64,000 bases of DNA from Streptomyces sp. NRRL F-5630 (GTDB taxonomy: Bacteria; Actinomycetota; Actinomycetes; Streptomycetales; Streptomycetaceae), in assembly GCF_000719475.1 (NCBI RefSeq), contig NZ_JOGO01000018.1, positions 1-64,000 of the forward strand. Reading direction: 5' to 3'. This document shows, in pieces, positions 51,557 through 60,828 of the stretch. Made by a program: the position numbers and the translations under genes. The notes under the pieces are model-generated. The model was not told the origin of the DNA and made no database searches. It was given only the letters and a program-made list of their open reading frames with translations. How positions within the stretch are numbered: the first letter of the stretch is position 1; every line of letters begins with the position of its first letter.

Positions 51557-52191
51557 GCACCGCGGACAGCCCGCGCCCGCCGGTCCTGGAGAAGACGGGC
51601 TCCCACGCGGCGCCCCGGCCCCTGCCCGACCCGGACGCACCCCCCGTGACGCGGGCCGGGCGCTTCTGGTCGGCACGCCGCGTCCCCGCCGTACTCCTCG
51701 CCCTCGTCCTCACCGGCGCCTCGGGTCTCTTCCTCTACGACGTCGTGGCCGTGCGCGCCGGGCACTCGGCGATGAGCTGGCGCAAGGACCTCGCCCAGGG
51801 GCTCGCGGAGCACCGCCTGGACAACACCTGGGTCCTCGTCGGCGCGGGCATCGCCGCCGCGCTCGGCCTGTGGCTCCTGTTCCTCGCCCTCACCCCCGGG
51901 CGCCGCCGGCTCCTGCCGATGCGCAGGCCCTACGAAGGGGTGCGCGGCGGACTCGACCGGGAGGCCGCCGCGATGGTCGTACGGGACCGGGCCACGCAGG
52001 TCTCCGGGGTCCGCTCGGCCCATGTCAGCGTGCGCCGCCGCAAGGTCAAGGTGCGCGCGCTCGCGCACTTCCGCGATCTCGACCAGGTACGGGCCGAACT
52101 CTCCCAGGCCCTCGGCTCCACCCTCACGGAACTCGGCCTCGCCCGCACCCCGCGCCTCGTCGTGCGGGTGCGGCGCCCGGGGAAGGACTGA
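51553..52191 (+). CDS. membrane protein of Asp23 operon (DUF6286-like)
   Basis: 212 residues. Cytoplasmic Pro-rich N-terminus, two transmembrane helices (VPAVLLALVLTGASGLFLYDVV; TWVLVGAGIAAALGLWLLFLAL), then a basic Asp23-like cytoplasmic domain (AAAMVVRDRATQVSGVRSAHVSVRRRKVKVRALAHF). Likely membrane scaffold for Asp23 proteins. Translationally coupled by a GTGA overlap. Confidence 0.87.
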   Translation: MSTADSPRPPVLEKTGSHAAPRPLPDPDAPPVTRAGRFWSARRVPAVLLALVLTGASGLFLYDVVAVRAGHSAMSWRKDLAQGLAEHRLDNTWVLVGAGIAAALGLWLLFLALTPGRRRLLPMRRPYEGVRGGLDREAAAMVVRDRATQVSGVRSAHVSVRRRKVKVRALAHFRDLDQVRAELSQALGSTLTELGLARTPRLVVRVRRPGKD

Positions 52192-52196
52192 GCGGC

Positions 52197-52778
52197 ATGT
52201 TGCGCACCCTCAACCGCGTTCTGCTCGCCCTCGCGGGCCTGGTCCTCATCGCGCTGGGCGGCTCCGTCCTCGCCGTGGGCTACGGCGTGCGCCCGCCGCA
52301 CTGGTGGGTGCACCAGGGCGCGCACGACGTCCTGTTCACGGCGGGGGAGCGGACCCGCTGGCGCCAGGAGGGCTGGTGGTGGCCCGTCGTCATCGCCGCG
52401 CTCGCCGTGCTCCTGCTGCTCTCCCTGTGGTGGCTCGCGGCCGGGCTGCGCCGCAGGCACCTGTCCGTGCTCCCGCTCGACACCGGCGACGACGAGGACA
52501 GCGCGCAGCTGCGCGGCTCGGCACTCGAACAGGCCCTCGGCGCCCACACCGAGCGCCTCGACGGCGTCGAACGCGCCCGTGTCCGCCTCCGCGGCCGTCC
52601 GGGCTCCCCGGTCGCCCACCTCCACCTGACGCTCGCCCCCGACGCGGCCCCGCTGCTCGTCCAGCACCACGCCGTGACGGAGACGCTGAAGGCGGCGAAG
52701 GAGGCGACGGGCCAGGAGAACATGCGGGCGGAGGTCCGGATGAAAGGCGTCCCGCACGGGGCGGAACGGGTGCGGTAG
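52197..52778 (+). CDS. amaP: AmaP-like alkaline shock membrane anchor protein
   Basis: 193 residues, two transmembrane helices (NRVLLALAGLVLIALGGSVLAV; WWPVVIAALAVLLLLSLWWLAAGL) and a cytoplasmic domain with the AmaP-like pattern (GSALEQALGAHTERLDGVERARVRLRG...HHAVTETLKAAKEATGQ). It is the predicted membrane anchor of Asp23. ATG at 52197 lies 5 nt after the preceding stop. Last gene of the operon. Confidence 0.85.
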   Translation: MLRTLNRVLLALAGLVLIALGGSVLAVGYGVRPPHWWVHQGAHDVLFTAGERTRWRQEGWWWPVVIAALAVLLLLSLWWLAAGLRRRHLSVLPLDTGDDEDSAQLRGSALEQALGAHTERLDGVERARVRLRGRPGSPVAHLHLTLAPDAAPLLVQHHAVTETLKAAKEATGQENMRAEVRMKGVPHGAERVR

Positions 52779-52874
52779 CGGGCGGTGCCCTCCTCGCCCC
52801 GCGCAGTGCTCGCGGACACCGGCCGTCGTGGACCACGGTCCTCGTGGACCACGGCCCTCGCGGTCGCCGGGCCG

Positions 52875-53606
52875 TCAGAAGCCGTGCCGCGCCCCGCCGT
52901 CGACGGGCAGCATCACCCCGGTCACGTAGGACGCGGCCGGAGAGAGCAGGAACGCCGTCGTGCGCCCGAACTCCTCGGGTGTCCCCAGCCGCCCCAGCGG
53001 AATCCCCGACGGATCGGCGGGCCCTCCGTGCAGCTCACGGATACGAGCGGTGTCGATCTTGCCCGGCAGGACGCCGAAGACGCGGATGCCCCGGGGGCCG
53101 AGTTCGCTCGCGAGGGACTTCGCGACACCCGCGAGGGCGGGGCGCAGGCCGTTGGAGAGGGTGAGCCCGGGAATCGGCTCGTGCACCGAGGACGAGAGCA
53201 CGAAGCCGATCGCGCCGCCCTCGCCCAGCTCGGCCGCCGCCGTGCGCGCGAGCCGCACCGCGCCGAGGAACACGGACTCGAAGGAGGCGCGCCACCCCTC
53301 GTCGTCCAGGTCGCCGAAGAAGCCGGGCGGCGGGCCGCCCACGCTCACGAGGACTCCGTCGAAGCGCCCGAACCGCTCCCGCGCGGTCGCGACGAGCCGG
53401 CCGGGCAGCACGGGGTCCGCGTTGTCCCCGCCGACCCCGACCGCACCGGCCCCCAGCCGCGCCGCAGCGGCGTCCGCGCTCTCCTGCTTCCTGCCCGTCA
53501 CGACGACCTTCGCGCCCTCGGCGACGAGCGCCTCGGCGGTCGCGTACCCGAGACCCCGCGTCGCACCGGTGACCGCGAACACGCGGTCCTTCAGTCCAAG
53601 ATCCAT
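52875..53606 (-). CDS. SDR-family protein lacking the catalytic YxxxK
   Basis: 243 residues with the NAD(P) glycine motif TGATRGLGYATAEAL (residues about 14-28) and overall SDR length. The SSSVHEP serine is present, but the usual YxxxK is replaced by NGLRPALAGVAK: Asn instead of Tyr and Arg-Pro in place of the Ser-Lys. It may be a divergent or non-catalytic SDR. ATG at 53606 chosen (MDLGLKDR, typical); an in-frame start at 53621 is possible. Confidence 0.87.
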   Translation of the reverse strand: MDLGLKDRVFAVTGATRGLGYATAEALVAEGAKVVVTGRKQESADAAAARLGAGAVGVGGDNADPVLPGRLVATARERFGRFDGVLVSVGGPPPGFFGDLDDEGWRASFESVFLGAVRLARTAAAELGEGGAIGFVLSSSVHEPIPGLTLSNGLRPALAGVAKSLASELGPRGIRVFGVLPGKIDTARIRELHGGPADPSGIPLGRLGTPEEFGRTTAFLLSPAASYVTGVMLPVDGGARHGF

Positions 53607-53648
53607 GGGGCCATTCTTCACCGGCCCCGCCCCCGGACCGCCCCGGGG

Positions 53649-55472
53649 TCAGCCCGCGGCGAGGGGGCCCGCGCTCCCGCCGTGCCCCGAGAGCCCGAGC
53701 GCCGTGCCGACGAGACCGATGTGGCTGAACGCCTGCGGGAAGTTGCCGAGCTGCCGGCCCGTGCGCACGTCGTACTCCTCCGCGAGCAGTCCCACGTCGT
53801 TCGTGTACGAGAGCAGTTGCTCGAAGAGCGCCTTCGCCTCCTCGGTGCGTCCCGCGAGATGCAGGGCGTCGGCGAGCCAGAAAGAGCACACGAGGAAGGC
53901 GCCCTCCTCGCCCGGCAGCCCGTCCACCTCGCCCTGGCCCGGGCTGTACCGCAGCAACAGGCCGCCCTCCGCGCCGAGTTCGTTCCGCACCGCCTCGATC
54001 GTGCCGAGCACGCGGGGGTCGTCGGGCGGCAGGAACCCGGCGCGCGGGATGAGGAGGAGGGCCGCGTCGAGCCCCTGCGAGCCGTACGACTGCGTGAAGG
54101 TGTTCCGCACCGGGTCGTAGCCCTTCTCGCACACCTCCGCGTGGATCGCGTCCCGCATCCGCCGCCAGCGTGCGACGTCCCCGCCGAGCTTCGGTTCGGC
54201 CTCCAACGCCCGTACGGTGCGGTCGGCGGCGACCCAGGCCATGACCTTGGAGTGCACGAACTGACGGCGCGGACCCCGTACCTCCCACAGGCCCTCGTCC
54301 GGTTCCCGCCACGCCTTCTCCAGGTACTCCATGAGTTTGAGCTGGAGCTGCCAGGCGTGGTGCTTGGCGGGCAGGCCCGCGCGATCGGCGAGGTAGAGCG
54401 AGTCGATGACCTCGCCGTAGACGTCGAGCTGGAGCTGGTGGGCGGCGTCGTTGCCGACACGCACGGGCGCGGCGCCCTGGTAGCCGCTGAGCCAGGGCAC
54501 CTCGAACTCGGGGATGCGCCGCTCGCCCCCGAGCCCGTACATGATCTGCAGCGTCGAGGGATCGCCCGCGACGGCGCGCAGCAGCCAGTCGCGCCAGGCG
54601 CGCGCCTCGTCGAGGTACCCGGCGGCGATCATCGCGCCGAGCGTGAGCGTCGAGTCGCGCAGCCAGCAGTAGCGGTAGTCCCAGTTGCGCACGCCGCCCG
54701 GCGTCTCGGGCAGCGAGGTCGTGGGCGCGGCGACGATCCCGCCGGTGGGCGCGTAGATGAGGGCCTTGAGGGTGATGAGGGACCGGACCACGACCTCGCG
54801 GTAGGGGCCCTCGTAGGCGCACTGCCCGACCCACGCGCGCCAGTCGGCGAGGCTCTCCTCCAGCGCCTTGTACGGGTCGATGAGACGCGGGTGCTTCTTG
54901 TGCGAGGGGTACCAGGTGAGGACGAAGGCGACCTTCTCGCCCGCCGTGAGCGAGAACTCCGCGTGGGTGCTGAACTTCTCACCCCAGCTCGGCACTTCGG
55001 GCTCGCTGCGCAGCCACACCGCGTCGGGACCGGCGACGGCGACCCGGTGCCCGTCCACCTTGCGCATCCACGGCACGATCGAGCCGTAGTCGAAGCGCAG
55101 CCGCAGCGTCGAGTGCATCGTCACCTCGCCGTCCAGGCATTCCACGATCCGTACGACGTCGGGTGCCTTGTCGCGCTGCGGCATGAAGTCGGTGACGCGG
55201 ACCGTGCCGCCGGGCGTCTCCCACACGGAGTCGAGGACGAGCGAGTCGGTCCGGTAGGAGCGGCGGGTGCAGTCGCCCTCGCCCTTCGGGGCGAGGAGCC
55301 AGTGCCCGTTCTCGTGCGAGCCGACGAGCGCGGCGAAGCAGGCCGCCGAGTCGAAGCGGGGCAGGCACAGCCAGTCCATCGAGCCGTCGCGCCCGACGAG
55401 GGCGGCGGTCTGGTGGTCGCCGATCAGGGCGTAGTTCTCGATGGGCTGGGTGCTCTCGGTACGTGTGGCCAC
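53649..55472 (-). CDS. glycoside hydrolase family 15 protein (trehalase/glucoamylase type)
   Basis: 607 residues, cytoplasmic. The N-terminal beta domain begins ENYALIGDHQTAALVGRDGSMDWLCLPRFDS, a hallmark of GH15 trehalases and glucoamylases of actinobacteria, followed by the (alpha/alpha)6 barrel with NWDYRYCWLRDSTLTLGAM and LYLADRAG. It hydrolyses alpha-glucosidic bonds, most likely in trehalose. The GTG at 55472 was preferred; an upstream in-frame ATG at 55553 adds an atypical 27 residues. A 15-bp palindrome abuts the start codon. Confidence 0.9.
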   Translation of the reverse strand: MATRTESTQPIENYALIGDHQTAALVGRDGSMDWLCLPRFDSAACFAALVGSHENGHWLLAPKGEGDCTRRSYRTDSLVLDSVWETPGGTVRVTDFMPQRDKAPDVVRIVECLDGEVTMHSTLRLRFDYGSIVPWMRKVDGHRVAVAGPDAVWLRSEPEVPSWGEKFSTHAEFSLTAGEKVAFVLTWYPSHKKHPRLIDPYKALEESLADWRAWVGQCAYEGPYREVVVRSLITLKALIYAPTGGIVAAPTTSLPETPGGVRNWDYRYCWLRDSTLTLGAMIAAGYLDEARAWRDWLLRAVAGDPSTLQIMYGLGGERRIPEFEVPWLSGYQGAAPVRVGNDAAHQLQLDVYGEVIDSLYLADRAGLPAKHHAWQLQLKLMEYLEKAWREPDEGLWEVRGPRRQFVHSKVMAWVAADRTVRALEAEPKLGGDVARWRRMRDAIHAEVCEKGYDPVRNTFTQSYGSQGLDAALLLIPRAGFLPPDDPRVLGTIEAVRNELGAEGGLLLRYSPGQGEVDGLPGEEGAFLVCSFWLADALHLAGRTEEAKALFEQLLSYTNDVGLLAEEYDVRTGRQLGNFPQAFSHIGLVGTALGLSGHGGSAGPLAAG

Positions 55473-55487
55473 GGGAAGCGGCTTCCC
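55473..55487. promoter_or_regulatory. palindrome abutting the GH15 start codon
   Basis: GGGAAGCGGCTTCCC, a perfect 7-bp inverted repeat with one central base, lies immediately before the GTG at 55472. It could be an operator that blocks transcription or a hairpin hiding the ribosome-binding site. If the true start is 55553, it would be inside the gene and probably meaningless. Confidence 0.35.
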
Positions 55488-55696
55488 CGCCGCCCACGCG
55501 CCCAACCGAACGCACGCCCAAAAGGCCGCACCTCGCGCCGGACGTCGCGGCACGCGCCCCGGCGGGCGGGGTCCTGGGGGGCGGACCCTGGCGTGCGCGG
55601 GCCTCGGAGGTGGCGCGTCCCGGTGGGGGTGGGCCCTCGGCGGGCCGGGATCTTAGCGGCCCGGGCTCTTAGCGGGCCCGGACGCGTGGGCCGGGC

Positions 55697-56497
55697 TCAG
55701 ACCCCGGCGGGCTCCGGCTCCGCCGCGTCCGCGTCGGCCGCCTCGCGCGCCGCCGCCTCGCGGTCGCGCCGCTCGCGCCGCACGAGGATCCACCAGCCGA
55801 CGGGAACGGCCGCCGCGAACATCCACCACTGCACCGCGTACGCCATGTGCGGGCCGATACCGCTGTGGTCGGGCTCGGCGAGGAGCTGCGGCGTGTGGCC
55901 CGAGGGCTTCGGGTCGATCTGCTCGATGTAACCGCCGAGGACCTGCCGGTGCAGGCGCGCGCTCTCCTCGGCGCTGTCGATCAGCATGATCTGGCGCGGG
56001 GGCAGGTCCTTGAGGTTCTTGATCCCGCTCGCCGCGCTCGTCTCGTCCGCCTTGAGCCGCCCGGTGACGGTGACCTCCCCGGCGGGCGGCGCGGGGATCT
56101 TCGGGAACTCGGTCTGCGCGCCGTCCGCCGGGATCCAGCCCCGGTTGACGAGCAGCACCTTCCCGTCGCGGAGCTCGAGCGGGGTGAGGACGTGGAAGCC
56201 GATCGAGCCGTCGTTGTTGGTACGGCGGCGGACGACGACCTCGTGCGCGGTGTCGAAGCGGCCCGTCCCCGTGACGCGACGCCACACCTCGGGCGTCGGC
56301 ACCGCGTGCCCGGGGGAGGTCAGCTCCTCGACGGGCACCGGCGGGGCCTCGACCGCCGCCGTGATCCGTTCGTTCTGCGCGACCTTGTGCTCGTGACGGT
56401 GGAGCTGCCAGAAGCCCAGCTCGATCATCACGGGGATCAGGACGAGACCGACCAGGGTGATGATCAGCCACTGCCACGACAACAGGAAGCGGTACAC
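55697..56497 (-). CDS. SURF1-family cytochrome oxidase assembly protein
   Basis: 266 residues. N-terminal membrane helix (WLIITLVGLVLIPVMIELGFWQLHRHEHK, with the SURF1 GFWQL.R motif), extracytoplasmic domain (VVVRRRTNNDGSIGFHVLTPLEL, VNRGWIP), and C-terminal helix MAYAVQWWMFAAAVPVGWWI. SURF1 aids heme insertion into cytochrome c oxidase. The GTG at 56497 (VYRFLLSW) gives the family start; a longer frame to 56575 adds a low-complexity segment. Confidence 0.92.
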   Translation of the reverse strand: MYRFLLSWQWLIITLVGLVLIPVMIELGFWQLHRHEHKVAQNERITAAVEAPPVPVEELTSPGHAVPTPEVWRRVTGTGRFDTAHEVVVRRRTNNDGSIGFHVLTPLELRDGKVLLVNRGWIPADGAQTEFPKIPAPPAGEVTVTGRLKADETSAASGIKNLKDLPPRQIMLIDSAEESARLHRQVLGGYIEQIDPKPSGHTPQLLAEPDHSGIGPHMAYAVQWWMFAAAVPVGWWILVRRERRDREAAAREAADADAAEPEPAGV

Positions 56498-56561
56498 CCC
56501 ATGACGGTACAACTCGCCCGTCCCGTCCCCGGCGGGAGGGGGTGGGTCCTGCTCCGCGCGC

Positions 56562-57563
56562 TCAGCCCTCCACACGCTCCGCCGGTGCCACGTCCCGCAG
56601 GAGCTGCCCGAAGGCGGCCTCGTCGATCACGGGGGTGCCGTACTGCCGGGCGCGGACCGTCTTCGACGTGCCCGAGTCGGGGTCGTTGGTGACGAGCAGG
56701 CTCGTGAGCCGCGAGATGCTGCCCGCGACGTGCAGCCCCGCCTCCGTCGCCCGGTCCTCCAGGAGCTCGCGCTCCGTCGACGTGTCGCCCGAGAAGGCGA
56801 CCCGCATCCCCTGCACGAGCGGCTTCCCGTCCTGCCAGCGGCCCGGATTCGGGTACGGGCACGCGGGGCGCTTGCGCGAGGGCCGCCAGTTCCCCGCCGC
56901 CGGGCGGGACCCGTACGGGCTCCCGTACTGGCGGCCGATGACCGGCCGGGCCGGGCTGTCGGACCACTCGGTGAGCGGCCGGCACTCCAGGAGCGGCAGC
57001 CGTACGCCCCCCAGCGCGGCGGCCCGCAGGCTCGGCCGGAACGCCTCGGCGAGGACCCGCGCGTCGTCGAGCGCGTGGTGCGCGCGGCGCTGCTCCACAC
57101 CGAAGTGCGCGGCGAGCGTCTCCAGCTTGTGGTTCGGCAGCGGGAGCGCCAGCTCCTTGGCGAGCGCGATCGTGCACAGCCTGCGCCGCACCGGGGCCGT
57201 GATCCCCGCCCGCGCGTACTCGCGCGCGAGCATCGACCAGTCGAAGACCGCGTTGTGCGCGACGAGGACCCTGCCGTCGAGCCGCCGGGACAGCTCCTCG
57301 GCGACCTCGGGGAAGAGCGGCGCGCCCTCCAGGACCTCGCTCGTCAGACCGTGTATCCACACCGGGCCCGGATCGCGCTCGGGATTGACCAGCGTGTACC
57401 AGTGGTCCTCGACCTCGCCGCGCGCGTCCACGCGGTACACGGCGGCGGAGACGATCCGGTCGTCGCGGGCCAGACCGGTCGTCTCCACGTCGACCACCGC
57501 GTATCCCTCGGGATAGGCGGACGGCCAGGAGGTGTCGGTCGTACGGTCTTCGAGCATGGTCAC
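56562..57563 (-). CDS. DEDDh 3'-5' exonuclease with BRCT-like C-terminus
   Basis: 333 residues. DnaQ-like exonuclease with Exo I AVVDVETTGL (D-E), Exo II HNAVFDWSML, and Exo III HHALDDARVLAEAF. The last ~90 residues (GMRVAFSGDTSTERELLEDRATEAGLHVAGSISRLTSLLVTNDPDSGTSKTVRARQYGTPVIDEAAF) match a BRCT domain as in DNA polymerase III epsilon-like proteins. Probably in DNA repair or proofreading. GTG 57563 or ATG 57557; TATCCT upstream suggests a leaderless start at the latter. Confidence 0.9.
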   Translation of the reverse strand: MTMLEDRTTDTSWPSAYPEGYAVVDVETTGLARDDRIVSAAVYRVDARGEVEDHWYTLVNPERDPGPVWIHGLTSEVLEGAPLFPEVAEELSRRLDGRVLVAHNAVFDWSMLAREYARAGITAPVRRRLCTIALAKELALPLPNHKLETLAAHFGVEQRRAHHALDDARVLAEAFRPSLRAAALGGVRLPLLECRPLTEWSDSPARPVIGRQYGSPYGSRPAAGNWRPSRKRPACPYPNPGRWQDGKPLVQGMRVAFSGDTSTERELLEDRATEAGLHVAGSISRLTSLLVTNDPDSGTSKTVRARQYGTPVIDEAAFGQLLRDVAPAERVEG

Positions 57564-57844
57564 TGAGGATACGGGGCCGGTCCGACACCGCCCGCGACCG
57601 CGCCCCGGACCCGTACCGAATCAGGCGTGATGTCCTGATTGCGCGCCGCACCGCGCTGGACGCCCGTTCGCCGCGCGGTCGTAGGGGAACTGGCGTGCGG
57701 TCAGCGGGGGCGCATGCAACCGCCCCTGGGTGTGTGCGGTCGGGCGACCGCCGTCGGGGCGCGGCCGGACGGGGTCGCGCCACCGGGACACGGGGCCCCG
57801 CCGAAAAGCCCGCTGCGCGCCCCGTGGGATGTGAAGATCGCGCA

Positions 57845-58567
57845 ATGACTGACGGAGAGCGGGAAGGGCGCCACGAGGAGAGCCACGGCGGGGCGCTCGG
57901 CACCAGGCTCAACTGGCTGCGTGCCGCCGTGCTCGGCGCCAACGACGGCGTCGTCTCCACCGCCGGGCTCGTCGTCGGCGTCGCGGGCGCCAGCGCGGGC
58001 CGGGGCACGCTCCTGACGGCGGGCCTCGCGGGGCTCCTCGCTGGGTCCATGTCGATGGCGGCGGGCGAGTACGTCTCGGTGAACACCCAGCGCGACGCCG
58101 AGAAGGCGGCACTCGCCGTCGAACGGCGCGAACTGCGCGAGGACCCGGAGGCCGAACTCGACGAACTCACCCGCCTCCTCGCCGAGCGCGGCCTGAGCCA
58201 CGACGTCGCGCGCGAGGCCGCCGAACAGCTCACCGCGCGCGACGCGCTGCGCGCCCACGCCGACGTCGAACTCGGCATCGACCCGGACGCGCTCACCAAC
58301 CCCTGGCACGCCGCCTGGGCCAGCTTCCTCGCCTTCACCGCCGGCGCCCTGCTCCCGCTCCTCGCCATCGTGCTGCCCCCCGCGAGCGCCCGCCTCCCCG
58401 TCACCGTCTGCTCCGTCCTCGCGGCCCTCGTCCTCACCGGCTGGGCCAGCGCCCGCCTCGGCGGCGCCCCGCCCGGCCGCGCGGTCGTGCGCAACGTGGC
58501 GGGCGGCGCGGCGGCGATGGCGATCACGTACGCGGTGGGGGTGCTGCTGGGGGCGACGGGGGCGTGA
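57845..58567 (+). CDS. VIT1/CCC1-family iron/manganese transporter
   Basis: 240-residue membrane protein with five hydrophobic segments. Signature of the family: NWLRAAVLGANDGVVSTAGLVVGVAGA in the first helix, SMSMAAGEYVSVNTQRDAEKAAL in the second-third loop, and an acidic cytosolic helical domain (ELREDPEAELDELTRLLAERGLS). It exports or stores Fe2+/Mn2+. Start ATG 57845 with GGGATG upstream. Divergent from the exonuclease; 281-bp region between. Confidence 0.92.
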   Translation: MTDGEREGRHEESHGGALGTRLNWLRAAVLGANDGVVSTAGLVVGVAGASAGRGTLLTAGLAGLLAGSMSMAAGEYVSVNTQRDAEKAALAVERRELREDPEAELDELTRLLAERGLSHDVAREAAEQLTARDALRAHADVELGIDPDALTNPWHAAWASFLAFTAGALLPLLAIVLPPASARLPVTVCSVLAALVLTGWASARLGGAPPGRAVVRNVAGGAAAMAITYAVGVLLGATGA

Positions 58568-58661
58568 GCGGGGCAGAGCGTACGGGCGCGGAGGGCCGAG
58601 AGCGCGCGGGGTCGGGGGAGTGGATCCCCGCCTCCCTCGACTCCCCTGCGACCACGGCGAC

Positions 58662-58687
58662 TTACCGCAAGTAATACTCGTCGGTAA
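58662..58687. promoter_or_regulatory. candidate operator before the fatty acid hydroxylase gene
   Basis: TTACCG (58662-58667) and CGGTAA (58682-58687) are perfect inverted repeats, and between them lie TTAC-N5-GTAA (58662-58674) and ACTCGTCGGTAA. TTAC/GTAA palindromes are typical of TetR-type regulators of lipid metabolism. TACCTT at about 58719-58724 is 6 nt from the ATG, suggesting a leaderless transcript. Regulator unknown. Confidence 0.45.
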
Positions 58688-58730
58688 CGACCCCTGTCCA
58701 AGCACCGCGCGGCGGCCTTACCTTGCCCGT

Positions 58731-59651
<921 letters not shown>

Positions 59652-59841
59652 CGCGTCCCGCGCCGTCCCCCTCTCGACACGTCCCGCCCCCTGACACGCC
59701 GCGCTCGCCCAAGAGGCGGCGCGCGGCGACGGGTCCGAACGCGGGCATGAAGCGGTGTCACCCGGACGTCCGGGCGCCGGATCAGGAGATCTGGAGGACT
59801 CGTGGTGCCGGTGAGCGCCCTTCGGCGAGGAGCGCACCCAA

Positions 59842-60036
59842 GTGTCCGCGACCGCCGCGGCGGCCTGGACAGGCAGCGGCTTCGTCTCCGGTACGGAGGA
59901 CAGGACCGGACTGACGCAGCTGGGGGCCCGCGCCTACGGCGGCGGTGTGGCGGCCGGGGCCTTCGGCAAGGCAGTCGGGGGCGGCACGTTTCGCGGCGCC
60001 CTGAAGGCGAGCCCCGTCACGGTCAGCATCCGATAG
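59842..60036 (+). pseudogene. Rhs core fragment (C-terminal remnant)
   Basis: The 64-codon frame begins with a stretch (WTGSGFVSGTEDRTGLTQLGARAY) that matches the end of Rhs repeat-associated cores (GF.GT.D.TGLT.LGAR.YDP). It then diverges from the expected DPxxGRF and runs through a Gly/Ala-rich tail to TAG. All upstream YD repeats are missing. It is a residue of a polymorphic toxin or Rhs gene; the tail may derive from the toxin region. Confidence 0.65.
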
Positions 60037-60140
60037 ACGTTGGGTAACGGAGCCCTGAACTTCGGGATGTCGTGGGCCGGCTGCGGAACGGGTAGCCTCG
60101 GGAAGGCCGCATACTGTTGAGCAGGGGAAACGAGAGAAAA

Positions 60141-60695
60141 GTGAAGCCTCGCGCACTGCGGAGGAAGAGCCTGTGGATCCTCTCGACGCTCGGCTGCTGC
60201 GGCCTGCTGGCACTGATCCCGGTCATCTGGGTGGCCGGGGCGGATCAGGGCGACTCCACGGGTGACTCACTCATGGTGTGCTCGGTACTGCTGGGGATCT
60301 GCTGGGCCCTGATTCGCATCGGCAGGAGCCGGGTGGAGGTGCGCGAGGGCGGGCTGGTCCTGATCGACTGGTGGCGGCGCGAGTGGGTGCCGTGGGGCGC
60401 CTACACGCGGGTCGACATCCGCGAGGGATTCGTCATCGTCAGCCGCGGCGAGCGGGAACACACGCTCGCGGGCCTCGGTTCCTCCCTCGTCGAGGAGTCT
60501 TTCGAACGACGCGGCAAGGGCGTCCTCAGCAGGATGAAGCGGGAGATCCGCGAAGCGAGGGCGACGGCGTCCCCTGAAGCCCTGCGAGACCGGGACGTGC
60601 TGGTGCGGAGCTGGGAGTGCATCCCCGCCGATCTGCTCCTGGCGCAGGTGCTGGTGTGTCTGGTGCTCACGCAGACCGGCGTCGTCCCCATGTGA
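60141..60695 (+). CDS. membrane PH-like protein, possible immunity protein
   Basis: 184 residues. Two N-terminal membrane helices (SLWILSTLGCCGLLALIPVIWVAG; SLMVCSVLLGICWALIRIG) are followed by a PH-like beta domain (SRVEVREGGLVLIDWWRREWVPWGAYTRVDIREGFVIVSRGEREHTL). A C-terminal hydrophobic segment ends the protein. GTG at 60141 has GAGAG upstream; TTG at 60117 is in frame. Because it directly follows an Rhs remnant, it may be an orphan immunity gene, but small PH-domain membrane proteins also occur alone. Confidence 0.7.
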   Translation: MKPRALRRKSLWILSTLGCCGLLALIPVIWVAGADQGDSTGDSLMVCSVLLGICWALIRIGRSRVEVREGGLVLIDWWRREWVPWGAYTRVDIREGFVIVSRGEREHTLAGLGSSLVEESFERRGKGVLSRMKREIREARATASPEALRDRDVLVRSWECIPADLLLAQVLVCLVLTQTGVVPM

Positions 60696-60736
60696 GGCGA
60701 CCGTTCTGTGTGACACCTCAGGCGGTCTGATCCCTC

Positions 60737-60777
60737 CGAAGGTCCTCTTCCCTGCCCGGCAGGGAAGAGGACCTTCG
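60737..60777. terminator. 20-bp perfect inverted repeat (terminator)
   Basis: Arms 60737-60756 and 60758-60777 are perfectly complementary with one central base (a 3-nt loop would leave a 19-bp stem). It starts 42 nt after the stop of the PH-like gene. The truncated DNRLRE/FG-GAP frame begins right after it, so the terminator marks the junction of a deletion or insertion. Confidence 0.85.
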
Positions 60778-60828
60778 TGCGCCGGGATTTCGCTCTCGCA
60801 CCCGCGCGCTGCGTGCCGTCTGGGCACG

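Noticed and set aside
59652..59841. Possible integrase or transposase remnant next to the Rhs fragment
   Set aside because: I found no recognisable catalytic motif, terminal inverted repeat or target duplication in this stretch.
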